Of a stretch of 64,000 nucleotides of DNA, positions 11,296 through 22,253 are shown piece after piece. This DNA is from Aureobasidium sp. EXF-3400 (Eukaryota; Ascomycota; Dothideomycetes; Dothideales; Saccotheciaceae), in contig SWBL01000005.1 of assembly GCA_024195585.1 (NCBI GenBank), positions 124,001-188,000 of the forward strand. The letters run 5' to 3'. A model generated the notes under the pieces. That model saw only the letters and a list, made by a program, of their open reading frames with translations, ran no database searches and was not told the origin of the DNA. The position numbers were made by a program, and so were the translations under genes. The number at the start of each line of letters is the position of its first letter. Position 1 is the stretch's first letter.

Positions 11296-12070
11296 GGTTA
11301 ACAATAATCAAGCATACAACCAATAATTGGTATGGGAATCAAGAAGTTTTCTCTATCTACAGCGGCAACCAACGATATAAGAAAACAAAATCACCTACGT
11401 CAACTTCTGCAACTGTATCGAGAGACAGGAACCTCGGCATGGCGACCGGCGTCTCTTCCCGAAGCCGGAGATCCCCAGCTTCTGTCACTTTGTGGGGTCG
11501 GAGATAGTTCGCTGCTGCTCTACCAAGCTGACTTCCGCAGGTCCGAGACCTTGGAACATGATATTGGAGATAAATCACTTTCACGAGTGAGCAACCAAGA
11601 TGAGGAATCTCAGAACATAAGCTGTCTTAGTGTACGTTAGATGAATGCTCAACTGTGAAGTAGTTTGTGTGTTCTACATGAATAATGTCTGGTTGTACAT
11701 TATTCGCTTCCAGAATATACAGGGTTCTTGCGAGCATCCGGTTATATGTGCGTATGTTCATAACTAGCACACACCCTGGATTCAATGGCCATTAGAGCAC
11801 TTGGACTGGCAGTAGCAATCTCTGTCTTGCGTTCAAAACCAGATAAAGTACTATATCGGAGAAACATGTGTAATAAGCGCCATCAGAAGATGAAGCCAGG
11901 GTGGTGTAGCCAACATCAAAAAGTACCGAATGTGCGACGCGTCCTCCGAATCACGTCTCATTGACTTCTGTCTTTCTGGATAACCGCCATGCAAATACCT
12001 ACAATTTACACATTTGGTATTCACCGAAGAAACCTCAATCATGTCAGTATAGTGCACGCCAGTATCCGTT
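11296..12070. promoter_or_regulatory. Divergent promoter region
   Basis: About 775 bases between the oxidase (minus) and the orphan gene (plus). Short open frames on both strands have no resemblance to known proteins. Nothing structured was noted. Confidence 0.4.
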
Positions 12071-12967
12071 ATGGCATCAAAAAGTAGCAACAAGCGTCGG
12101 CGGTTGGAATCTTCTGCTCAGCATCAGATCGATGCACTCTATGATACACACAATCTACCGCACTACAAAGGTCTCGCAGACGAACCTCTCGTGCTGTACG
12201 AAGGAACTCCAACCCAAGCTCAATTCAAAGAGATTGTCGATAAGCTAGACCAGTCCGACGTACGGAAGCTCTTGCATCAAGCTGCTGAATACCTGGACCA
12301 GTCAGACGTACGTAAACTTTTGGTAGATGCTGCAGTCTCGAATAAGTCTGTCGGGACCAAGGTCGCAAACGAGTTGACAGACATCCAACTGCTCTGCAAG
12401 AGAGACCAGGCAAGGAAAGTTCAAGAAGAACGCCGTCCACCATTGCAACCGGCTCCATCGGCCCAGCAGGCTCAACTTCCAGCCACGCACGAATCCGAAG
12501 GACTTTTCTTCGAGGAAAACATCGAAAAGGTCGACTACTACATCAACAAGAGATGGGCCAACCTGAACGACACAGAAAAGTATGACAAAGCACCGGCCGC
12601 TGCCACCCTGGTCAACCTGGAGATTGCGAAGATCAAAGAATCTGCCACCTACAAAAGTGATTGCGAGACGAAGATCAATGCCGTACTTGCCCTATGTGAC
12701 ATTGGCACTACTATCATGAAAGGTGGAGATTGCATCGGTGACGAAGTGCGCACACGGGTCGGCCACGAGGAATTTCTAGTCAACACAATGTCAGACATTG
12801 TAAATTCCATGTCACACTTTGAGATAAGGGCCTTCCGCGATGACATCGTGGCCCTAGAGGATTTCAACATCAAGAGGAAGATCTATCGCGTTTTTGACGG
12901 CTTCAGAGATGTCTACGATCTTATCGAAAATGAACTCATGACTACTCTGGTACCTACTTACGACTAG
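12071..12967 (+). CDS. Orphan Cut8/Sts1-like protein, copy A
   Basis: Intronless, 298 aa. The basic N-terminus (NKRRRLES) looks like a nuclear signal. Residues 58-90 contain the helix LDQSDVRKLLHQAAEY repeated at once as LDQSDVRKLLVDAAVS, an in-frame 48-bp tandem duplication (DNA from 12245 and again from 12293). A long helical region follows, with KINAVLALCDIG near residue 212 and a C-terminal helix containing VFDGFRDVYDLI. The same blocks occur in order in three genes at 54.7-58.4 kb. The layout (basic tail, LDxxxVRxLL helix, helical bundle) recalls Cut8/Sts1, the nuclear proteasome anchor, but this is inference from pattern alone. After the TAG, the frame continues for 11 acidic codons to a second TAG at 13001-13003. 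Confidence 0.7.
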   Translation: MASKSSNKRRRLESSAQHQIDALYDTHNLPHYKGLADEPLVLYEGTPTQAQFKEIVDKLDQSDVRKLLHQAAEYLDQSDVRKLLVDAAVSNKSVGTKVANELTDIQLLCKRDQARKVQEERRPPLQPAPSAQQAQLPATHESEGLFFEENIEKVDYYINKRWANLNDTEKYDKAPAAATLVNLEIAKIKESATYKSDCETKINAVLALCDIGTTIMKGGDCIGDEVRTRVGHEEFLVNTMSDIVNSMSHFEIRAFRDDIVALEDFNIKRKIYRVFDGFRDVYDLIENELMTTLVPTYD

Positions 12968-13280
12968 TACGATGACGATGATCATGGCGACGACGACGAG
13001 TAGGCTTTGCTGAACACATCAGACGCTATTCAAGGCTCGGCTTCTCAGCCCATCACTGTCTGATATACATATCATGAAATCTGTTTCAGAAAAACCATTC
13101 TCCCTAGCGAGGACAAATACCGATGGATGAAGGGCCCATTCACTTTTGTTGGTACAGGAGATATCTCGACATATTCGACTCGTTCTATCCCACTCGTCTA
13201 TAACATGCAAACCTCGCATACACGTCGTCGTCGGTCCAAGCGCGCTCGCCCCCGACCCGATCCGACCCATTTCGCCCACA

Positions 13281-13400
13281 TTACTAAGCAAACTATTAGC
13301 CAGCAACGTTTCGCTGCATATATAAACACTCCTTCCCTCCCTCTCCTCCTTTTCTCCTTCATACACAAACTCGAGTCTTCTCGAGTCCCTGTCACAATCT
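13281..13400 (+). promoter_or_regulatory. Promoter-like block: TTACTAA, TATA box, CT-rich leader
   Basis: TTACTAA (13281-13287, the sequence bound by Yap1-type factors) lies 31 bases before TATATAAA (13319-13326), and a long pyrimidine-rich tract follows. The order matches fungal core promoters pointing right. No normal gene follows; only short open frames do (13509-13556, 13556-13573, 13596-13634). Confidence 0.4.
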
Positions 13401-13557
13401 TTGGAATCCCAGCGAACCGGCCTCGCCATCCGTTTCACTGGCCCCTCTTACTTGCCCATCACATTCGCCGCGCAAGAGTCCTCACACACCCGTCCGTGGT
13501 CACCCACGATGAACATTCCATACCCGACCTTCACCCTCCCATCGTGTCAATCATAAT

Positions 13558-13643
13558 GAGAGCCTTTGGGTAGATCTCCACGATAATTCAGCGCCATGCA
13601 TCGCGTCAAACAGAACGAGAGCCTTCGCGGGTAGATCTCCACG
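13558..13643 (+). repeat. Two-copy short direct repeat within tiny ORFs
   Basis: A unit of about 25 bases starting GAGAGCCTT and ending GGGTAGATCTCCACG occurs at 13558-13582 and again at 13617-13643, the second copy with two extra bases. Each copy ends a tiny open frame with the same stop (GGG TAG). Confidence 0.6.
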
Positions 13644-14333
13644 GTGCAACCTAGGCCGTCCTGTCAGAGCCCCTGGGAGTGGAAAGATTTATCGAGTACA
13701 CTTTTCTGTTGGATCGGACGTTAAAAACTACAAAAGTACAGAGGCGAGGTCCAGAGCAGGAAGTAATGCCGCCTGCTCACTCGTCTTACAGAGGCAGGAT
13801 TTCTTTCTTTTGGTCTTTTTGACCTTTTACACAGAGATCCCTTGGTTTCTTCTTCTTGGTTTCGACTGAGAGAGTTACTTTTCTTTTTTTCATTGGTGTT
13901 TTTCTTAGCTTGTGTATAAGCTGGGCACTGGAGAAGAATTGCGGTGGCGATGAGGTGTGTCGGTGTTGCCACATACAGCTTGGCTGACCGCGGAAACTTG
14001 CTCAAAGCTGCTACATAGGTCGTCACACCACCACGACGCCCATAAGCTAGTTGGTTCTGCTGGCAGAACAGACGCCTTTTCACTATACTGGACTCGGCAC
14101 AAAAGTAGCTCACTCCCTCATATTAAAAAAAAAGAGTCGTTGACTGCAGCGAGCAGGAATCGATCCTACACCTCCTCAAATCCATTTAAGACCTTATGCC
14201 ACTGGGTGCCCATAAAATTGCACAATGTCGTTGGAAAAAGAAGAATGTCCACTGAGAACCATGAACCTGTGTGGATTTCTAATGACGTTTTACTCAGTTG
14301 AGATGGCTGTACAGCTACATAGCTCTCCTCCTA

Positions 14334-15858
14334 TCAATCCCTCTTCTTCTCTATTCTAGGAAGTGCAATCCAGAACAGCCAGATGACAACCAGGAGTACC
14401 AGGATAATCGGCTGAAGGACCTGTACACCTTTTGCCTGTGCAATGACACCGGTGACAAAGGGAAATATCGCAGCACCGGAGCCACCGAATGCAGCAGCGA
14501 ATCCGATACCACTGACATGCAAATGTTTAGGCAAGAGTTTGGTTGTCGCAACTACAGCAGCTGGGAACATCGGGCCTAGGAAGAAGCCTTGCAGTGCTAC
14601 CGCGACAGCCGAAACATAGAACTGCGGAACAAGCCAGAAGAGGAGCTCGAGACCGGTCGCGATTGGAAGGTAGATGGCGATGGATAACTTCTCACCGATG
14701 CGTGGTGTCACGAAACCAAGTACCAATCTACCGATTGTGATGCCGAGCCAGAAGCCAGTTGCAGTCATTCCAGAGGCGAAAGCACCGCCATGGCGTTCTC
14801 GAAGCATGAATGTGGTGATCCAGCCACCAAGAGCTACTTCGATGCCGACATATCCTAACAAGAACAAAGCACACAACCATGTGACTCGGGCACTAGGCAT
14901 AGTGAGTAAGGCCTCCTTCATTCTGTTGCCTGTCTGGTCTGTGGTTCTGGGATGCGCAAGACGAAAGACTTCTCCAGTCTGACTCCAGAAAGCCCAAAGG
15001 CTAGTGACAAGTTCGACGGCCGCAAATCCGATCTATGAACCGGGTTAGCACATTAGAAATGCTGAGTTTGGCAATTTTAATGTACCATGAAGTAGTACCA
15101 TGTCCACCAAGGCTTGTCAGCTTTCGTAATGAGTGACGTGGCGATCAGAGGAGCGATAGTAGCTCCCAGACCGTAGATACCATGAAGAAAGCCCAACACT
15201 TCGTTCGCATTCGACATAGCACCCATCCAGGCATTCCAAGCTGCGTCTTCCAGTCCGTTTCCAAAACCAGCAATCGCAAAGACCACAACTAGAACTGGAT
15301 ATGGTGGGTGTACAGCAATTACAATATATGCCAACAGGTGACAAAGCGGCCCAATGAAAGCTACACCTCTCTGCCCAAATCGAAGGTGTATGCTGTTGTT
15401 GAGTAAGGCCGAGAGATTGTAACCAATAAGAGGACTGAGGAAAACAAGTGAAACAATAGTATATGACAGATTGTAATGTTTTTCCAGCTAGTACAAGTCA
15501 GTGTTGATCACATGCTTACACGAGCAGAGTCAGGCCTCACATATGGAATGATGGCTCCATAAGTAGCATCGTTCATGCCCATGATAGCGAAGCCTATGAA
15601 AGCAGCAAGTGTTCGATAGAGGTTTGATCTCGGAGCATTCCATCTCTCCAGTACATCATGAGAAGCGACGGTGGGAGAGGGTAGAGTTTCGTTCTGGTCA
15701 TAACGTTCACGATTATCATCGAGGTCATTCTGACCGAGTCTTCTTCCAGATTCCACGGGAAAATGTTTATCAGGTGCTCGTGGTGGCGAGTGCATGGGCT
15801 CAAGTTCCATGACAGCCGTGGCAGAGCCTTGATGGCCGGTTCGTCTTGAGGATGTCAT
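14334..15858 (-). CDS. Major facilitator superfamily transporter (fucose-permease/Bsc6 group)
   Basis: Three exons: 15858-15541, 15487-15086 and 15032-14334, with two 53-bp introns. The product is 472 aa with about 12 hydrophobic segments after a polar N-terminus of about 65 residues. The first splice (GTGAGG donor at 15540) joins GAIIPY to LEKHYNLSYTIVSLVF, the expected helix 1-2 loop; a nearer GTAAGC donor would leave an intron of only 32 bp and is less likely. Other features are GFGNGLEDAAWNAWMG and GFWLGITIGRLVLGF, the latter a typical MFS signature in the second half. The group resembles FucP-like transporters and yeast Bsc6. The substrate is unknown. It shares an upstream region of 511 bp with the DUF1349 gene. 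Confidence 0.85.
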
Positions 15859-16369
15859 TTTCAATGCCCTCAATCTAATCCAGTATCCAAGGCGTTGTCC
15901 AGCTTGAGGGAAGATGATAATTCACGGATAGTTTAATGCATCGGCACATCAAGCTCCTATCGAAAGAAGAGTATAAGTCGATTGAGCTTGGTAAGCTGGC
16001 ATCATTTCTGATCTCGTAAAAGCGTCATGGGAGAAGAAGGATCCTTGTCTCCTCAAGAGAGGCAGTCACAAGCCCTAGATATTTCGGCCCGACAACCTGA
16101 ATCTCAGCTGCCCCAAACAGAAGGAGCGCGTGGAGAAGCGTGGGGGGTGCAGCAGCTCGGCAAGGCGGACCGTCTTTCCTGGGTATACCAAGCTTCTTGA
16201 GCATCAACCAATACGGGGCTGATGCCATGAAATGGTCTGCCAGCTGTCCTCTCTATAGAGCCCATAAGTAAAGTGATTCTGAAGCCTGCTGCATTGCTTT
16301 TTGAGTCTCTTCAACACTTACATATTCATCATTGTCTGTTATCAGTCTGCTTACCACCAAACAATCACC
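15859..16369. promoter_or_regulatory. Bidirectional promoter region
   Basis: 511 bases between head-to-head genes (MFS transporter to the left, DUF1349 protein to the right). No coding frame of note. The two genes may be co-regulated. Confidence 0.45.
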
Positions 16370-16951
16370 ATGGCCGATTATCAATCATCCCACTATGACC
16401 ATCCCATTCCAGACATGAGCAAGCCATTCGATTTGAAATGTCCCGACAATACAGATCTCTGGCGTGTTCCTCCATCCACAGATCGCGGCAACACACCTCA
16501 CATCTACCGTACCGTGGCCGCTTCAGATTTCAAGTCAGCAAAAGTCACCGTCTCCGGGCTTTGGACTAAGCTCTACGATCAAGGCGGGCTTTGCATGGTC
16601 ATCGATATACCAGGCGCCAAACAGAGCAAATGGGTCAAGACAGGAATCGAAATGTTACATGGCAAGCCTCGTGTTAGTGTTGTTGGTACCGATACTTGGT
16701 CGGATTGGAGTCTGCATCCAGTCCTCGCGACTGACAAAGTGTCTGCTACCATTGAGATGGTTGTCGAGCATGACCATCTGTGGGTTTACCTGCACGGTGA
16801 TGATGGCGAGCGTCACCCGATGAGAGAGATTACATGGTGGAACGCCTTGCCGAAGGACGCAGAGTGTAAGGTTGGCGTCTCGGCAGCAAGACCGGCTAGC
16901 GAAGGAGGTGAATTGATCGTGCATTATGAGAATTTGGTCATCAGCGCATAG
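16370..16951 (+). CDS. DUF1349 protein, Ree1-like
   Basis: Single exon, 193 aa, no signal peptide. The core has [23 protein letters not shown] and [17 protein letters not shown], followed by [22 protein letters not shown]; this is the DUF1349 concanavalin-like beta-sandwich found in yeast Ree1, which is linked to enolase regulation and galactose metabolism. The start gives [14 protein letters not shown] in good context (CACCATGG). No catalytic residue set is obvious. The 3' end converges with SVF1, 163 bp away. Confidence 0.8.
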   Translation: MADYQSSHYDHPIPDMSKPFDLKCPDNTDLWRVPPSTDRGNTPHIYRTVAASDFKSAKVTVSGLWTKLYDQGGLCMVIDIPGAKQSKWVKTGIEMLHGKPRVSVVGTDTWSDWSLHPVLATDKVSATIEMVVEHDHLWVYLHGDDGERHPMREITWWNALPKDAECKVGVSAARPASEGGELIVHYENLVISA

Positions 16952-17114
16952 ACAGGCGTGTGCGTCTGTGTTGAGTTTCAAGTGGTATTTACGTACACTT
17001 CTCCAAGCGTGGTTATTACAATGATATTTAGCCCAAACAAAGAATACTCCCGAACCGCCCCGAAACTCCACAGGTGAATTGGCGACAGATACATACAGGT
17101 CGTAGAATTCACAA

Positions 17115-18452
17115 TCATGAGATGAAGGTAGCCTCAGTGAAGAGGGAACCTTCCTCGGTCTTCTCCTCGCCGCCAACCTTGATCTTGATGGGAAGCTTGG
17201 GGCCGTACTGCGTAAGATGTTAGCAAGTATTCTGATGCACCAAGCCAGAAGACTTACCTGATAGATGTAAGGCTTAGTACCGGCGGCACCGGCAACGATT
17301 TGCTTGACGAATTTGGGGACCTCGGCCATGACATCGACACGGTCGAGCCTCTCGCCGAGCGAACCTTCGACAAGAGCTTCAACAGGCTGACCGCTGGCAT
17401 CAGTGCCGTTCCATGAGAAGGCGACGGCGCCTGGTTCGGGCCAGTTGTTTTCAGGATCACCCTTGATCTCGCTGTGCTTTGCGCTATTTGAGGAGCCTGC
17501 GCAGAGGATCTTACCATCGGTAGCGATGCCACCGACGTTGACGACAGTTGATCCGTACGAAGGAGGAGTGGTGTACTCCATCATGACGGCCGAGTAGGTA
17601 GGGGATTGGAAGTTGACGAAGTTCCACTTGGCGGCTGCAATGAATTGTCAGTACGAGGCAAATACTGTGAATAACTCAGCTAACTGACCAGCGTGGTGGG
17701 GCTTCATGCCCTGCAGAGCGTGGACAAAGAAACCTCTGCCCTTGACGTCGAGAGGGCCAGAAGGGGTGATGATGTTACCCTCAACCTGGCAACGGGGCCA
17801 GAAGGCGTGTCTCATTGAGCCCCATGGCTTCTTGGGGTCAGTGCCGAAGGTGGAGCTGCCGTTGTTGCCCACGACGAAACCGGGAGCAGTCTGAGTAAAC
17901 TTGATATCGACGATGCTCTGCTTGTTTGTGTTTGACTTGATGTGGTAGCTGTTGCCCTCTTCGTTGAGCTCGGTGGAGCATCCCTTTGCACGGAAGTTGA
18001 ACTTGGCCTCGTCGAAGCTGTGGTTCTCGAGAGCGTCCGAAGACCATAGGTTGGGAGTCTTGCCGTCTTGGTAGAAGATCTTTGTGTTGAACTGGGTGGT
18101 GATTTTGATGCCGCTGAGACTTGTCAGACGATGCAGAAGCTAGACATGAGACAAGGACTTACGCAACGTTGCTGTAGATGACCTGAACCATGCAGATGTA
18201 ACCACTGTCAGTCATGAAGTACCATGTCTGAGTCTCGACACAGGTCGAGTCGATTGTGATCCACTTCATGTCATTCTTGGTCAGCTCGGTGTAGGGCTTG
18301 GTCTTTGCCTGCTCGCTGACGGCCTGGATGGCCGAAGGTCCGTAGATGGGCTCTTGGGTGCCGGCGACGTTGGCCAGCCTGAGATACAGTCAGTGGCGGG
18401 CATGCAGTCTTTGTTGCGGCGCAGCTTACTGTTGTTTCGCCCAGTTCATCAT
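17115..18452 (-). CDS. SVF1: Survival factor 1 (SVF1)
   Basis: Five coding exons: 18452-18430 (23 nt), 18378-18163, 18113-17689, 17634-17258 and 17207-17115. The introns are 49-54 bp, and each junction keeps a conserved stretch intact. The product is 377 aa. Diagnostic segments are [69 protein letters not shown] and [18 protein letters not shown]1 proteins have a lipocalin-like fold and in yeast support survival under oxidative and cold stress and ceramide handling. The first exon encodes only MMNWAKQQ, so short exon 1 gene models may miss it. The usual N-terminus is of similar length. Confidence 0.93.
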
Positions 18453-20020
18453 CTTGGCGGTAGGAGTACGAGGACGGTCGCGATTGACAAAGAGGCTATG
18501 TGTATGCGGATTGTGCTGATGCTATGCGATTCGAATGCTGGTCGAAAGGTTTTAGGATGTTGAGAGAGTAACGATCGAAGAGCCCTCTGCCCCTCGGGCG
18601 TCTAATCACAAGATTACAGTCTTTTGCGGACTGCGCTACGAGCCCAATTTGCAAAATGACGTCGCGAGAAATTGCATGGCGAGACTATTCTACACAGTAT
18701 TCCGGCTGTCTTTTTTGCCAACGCTTCATCTTGTACTTGTCTACAGCTACTGCGATGAATCTGTGCTGTCCTGTATGTCTCTCCCGGGAGTGCTTGAAGC
18801 ATGAGCGGACGAGTTGGGCGTGTTTGCAACGTGCATCATCAAGCCCATCGAGGTGCTTCGAGCTCGACCCTTAGCCCTAATTGACCAGCTCCCAAACACT
18901 TTTATCCGCATTCAATAGTCATGTACTTCGATCTCTGCCATGTCGCAACCAGTGCCTTCTGACCCCTGATTGTAGAAACTCACAAGTCACGGCAGCTGAT
19001 GGGTAATGGTGGAGCAGTGCCTACTAGTATATCACATGTTCTTCTTTTGATTATTGCGTGTGCATGCTAGGTCTAGCCTACCAGACCATTCCTTAGTAAG
19101 CAATAGTGAGCTCGACGAGCTGACTGCCAGCGTGGTGTCCTTGACTGCATGTGCGCAGGGTCTTGACCAAAATGCAAGGCGTGCAAGCCACGACAAGAAA
19201 GAGCCGCACTGAGTCACAAACAAGACCAGCGAGAGCGGTAGGCGCACATGTGGCCGGCCGGGATCGAGGTCTTGTTTTGGTCGATGCCTCGGCCAAGCCT
19301 TGTAGAGGATGCGATCAAGGCTCATCCACGATCTGGCTGCGGAAATGAGGGGCACTGAGACTCGTCGCTGCGCTTCGCATGCTCCCACCTTGACTAACGA
19401 GATTGTTGTGTGGCAGAAATTTTCTTCATAAATGCTTGTTTGATACATTGTTGGCGTTGACCCCCAAGGTCGAGTCCCGTTTCCTGCCGATGCTCCTCTT
19501 GCCTGCCAGAGGTTGAAGAAGAAACTGCTAAAATTTTGCCTTGGCCGTTGGCAGCCGCGTATGGTACCGAGTCAAAATATGACGTGAACAAGATGGAAGC
19601 TTTCGTCGTGCTTGCTCCATCGTCCTTCTCCTCCTCTCAAACTATCGCACTGGTCACCAGGGCATTGATCAAGACCTTGTTACTGCATATCCCAACTATC
19701 CAATACCTATATACCGTTGCTCAGGCCTGCCGTGAGCGTGCATCCATCGACTAGAGCGACCCCGTGTGGACCCGTTCGAGCGTCTCGTTTAAGTAAACGC
19801 AGCAGCCAACAGTACCAGCACGCCTTCCCCCATTGGATCCCTCATACTCGCATCAGCCGTCCTGTTCGGTCTTCAGAGACCATCTCGACAATCGCGACTT
19901 CAATCATTACTATTCTTTAATTCAATCAACCATCGTCATCAACTCCACGGGATTCTGCCTCCCTGCCTCTGAAACGTCACCGCTTCGCTGAGCCAGCACT
20001 GCGTCACGACTTCGTTGAAA
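18453..20020. promoter_or_regulatory. Divergent promoter region of SVF1 and the kinase
   Basis: About 1.57 kb between head-to-head genes. Short frames (for example minus 19032-19448) have no family resemblance. The last 300 bases before 20021 are C- and T-rich and probably form the leader of the kinase mRNA. Confidence 0.45.
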
Positions 20021-22253
20021 ATGGCGTCTCAGCGCGGAACAGACTCGCCTTCGCAAGGTGACCATTCCGTTCGATTTAGTACACAGAACCAAGAGATTGA
20101 GCCCGAGCCCAACTTGTCGCCCGTCCGTTCTCTTACCGGCCATGATGAACAGAGGGAGTCTCTGTCGCCCGAGGCCGAAGAGGAACTGAGACAGCTCAAG
20201 ACGACGCTCCGGAATGGCTTGCAGTCCAAGCGCATGGAGCACTACTCATTTGAGCCTGTGTCGTTGCCAGGCTCGCAGCCAGTCTCTAGGGTATGTCTCG
20301 TCTGATCGTGTCTCGTACAACTTCACTACTGACGCGCTATGAACAGGTGCCTTCGGGTCAGTCCAACAAACGACCCGTGATGTTAGCAGGTTCCACACAC
20401 CCCTCTCCTCGCCCATCTCCCCCTGCTTCAACCTACCACTCTCCGCCTCTAACTCCATCGGCATCCCGCTCTCGCGAAGGCAAGCCTGCCGCCAGCACAG
20501 CTGCTTCTGTGTCTCAGCTGGCAATAGCAAGAGCTGGCGGAGACATCATGACTCCTCAAATGTCGGCATCTCAGCCTGGCTCAAGAGTCCCGTCTTCCGA
20601 TGAGACTGGTGTATCTGCACACCCCAAACAACAACCTCGCTTCTCTCTCGGCTCCGCCGGTGACTCTGTACCACCCTCGCGCGAACATAGTCCCGTTGCT
20701 TCGGGAGCCAGCACCCCAACTGGTTCAGGAACCGTGACGCCTTCTGCTACGTATACGAAGCCGTGGCCTCAAGGCGACAAAGACGACCCGTACGCCCGAA
20801 GCAAGAGAGCTCCTCCCACTCGCAACGTAGATTCCATCGACGCTCGCTTCCGCTTTGGTAACAGAGACCCTCGCAAGGGGCACAGCAATTCTGGTACTTC
20901 GCTAGTTTCCCTCCCTCAACCTGCGACCAGCTCGAGCTCGGCGAGCCTCAGGCCATCGGATGTCGACAGGAGGTCAAGTTTCTTTGGTGGTAAGAAACAC
21001 GACCACCATCACGATGATACCATCAAGGACAAGGACAAGTCAGCTTCCAAGGTCAGCTTGAAGCGCTTCTTCAAGATTGGCGACAAGAAAGACAAGAGCC
21101 GCGCAAGCTCGCCTGTTACGAGCGGAACTTCTACACCATCTAGTCAATCTCAGAGCTTGCCATTTGCCGACGATCATGGTTTAGCTTCCAAGTATGGCAA
21201 GTTTGGCAGAATTCTCGGCTCAGGAGCTGGCGGATCTGTCAGACTCATGAAGAGAACTGCGGATGGCAAGACTTTTGCAGTCAAGCAATTCCGTGCCCGT
21301 CATACGTATGAAAGCGAAAGAGAGTACAACAAGAAGGTTACAGCCGAGTTCTGTATCGGTTCGACACTCCATCATGGCAACATTATTGAGACGATTGACA
21401 TTATACATGAGAAGGGCAACTGGTTCGAGGTTATGGAATATGCCCCCTTCGATCTCTTTGCCATCGTCATGACCGGGAAGATGTCTCGCGACGAGATTAC
21501 CTGCTGCACCTTGCAGATCCTCAGTGGTGTCCTGTATTTGCACAGCATGGGTCTTGCGCATCGAGATCTGAAGCTTGACAACGTCGTGGTCAATGAGCAT
21601 GGCATTATGAAGATCATCGACTTCGGAAGTGCCGTAGTCTTTAGATATCCCTTTGAGAACGACATTGTGCTATCTACAGGTATGTCACTTAGTACACCGC
21701 AATAAATAAAGTAAGCTAACAATCTCTAGGTGTCGTCGGTTCAGATCCTTATCTTGCCCCCGAGGTCTACGACAACTCACGATACGACCCGCAACCCGCC
21801 GATATCTGGTCAATAGCAATCATCTTCTGCTGCATGTGTTTGCGTCGATTCCCTTGGAAGGCGCCAAGGATTTCCGACAACTCATACCGACTTTTCGTGT
21901 CACCTCCGGATCCTGGACAGGATCAGCTTCTAGCCCAGTCTCGACAGTCTATCAGCAACGGCTCTGGCAAGCCAGAGAATGGTGCTTCGACTTCTGGCGA
22001 CCAACCTAGCCAGCAGATCAAGGGTCCATTGCGTTTGCTTCGCCTACTGCCACGTGATACTAGACACATCATTGGTCGTATGCTCGACCTCGACCCACGC
22101 CGTCGTGCTACGATGGATGAGATTCTGGCCGACCCTTGGGTCCAGAACGCCTATGTGTGTAGACAGGATGAAGGAGGAGAGTGTTATCACGCTCCTGGTC
22201 ATGCCCACGTCTTGGAACCCGGCGGTGCGGCTCAAGCACCACCGAAGAAGTAG
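20021..22253 (+). CDS. Serine/threonine kinase of the SAT4/HAL family
   Basis: Three exons: 20021-20290, 20347-21679 and 21730-22253 (introns 56 and 50 bp). The protein is 708 aa. Residues 1-370 are a Ser/Pro/Thr-rich, poorly conserved region with basic stretches. The kinase domain starts near 377 ([14 protein letters not shown]) with AVKQF as the Lys strand, [11 protein letters not shown] near 494, DFGSA, and [15 protein letters not shown] across the second splice junction. The arrangement and insert pattern match the fungal NPR/HAL5 family, specifically the SAT4/HAL4-type kinases that stabilise the Trk potassium transporters and nutrient permeases at the plasma membrane. All catalytic residues are present. 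The start is the first ATG in the frame ([12 protein letters not shown]). Confidence 0.9.

Larger units (their letters stand above)
12968..14333. other. Gene-poor interval with a promoter-like block
   Basis: About 1.4 kb between two converging genes. It holds a promoter-like arrangement near 13281-13400, short open frames carrying a repeated sequence near 13558-13643, and a tRNA-like 3' fragment with an oligo-T run at about 14123-14175 (minus). No long coding region is credible; the 148-aa plus frame from 13127 is rich in His, Pro and Arg and shows no domain. Confidence 0.5.

Noticed and set aside
13127..13573. 148-aa plus-strand ORF rich in His, Pro and Arg
   Set aside because: It spans the TATA box and the pyrimidine-rich leader and has no domain, so it is more likely promoter sequence that happens to be open.
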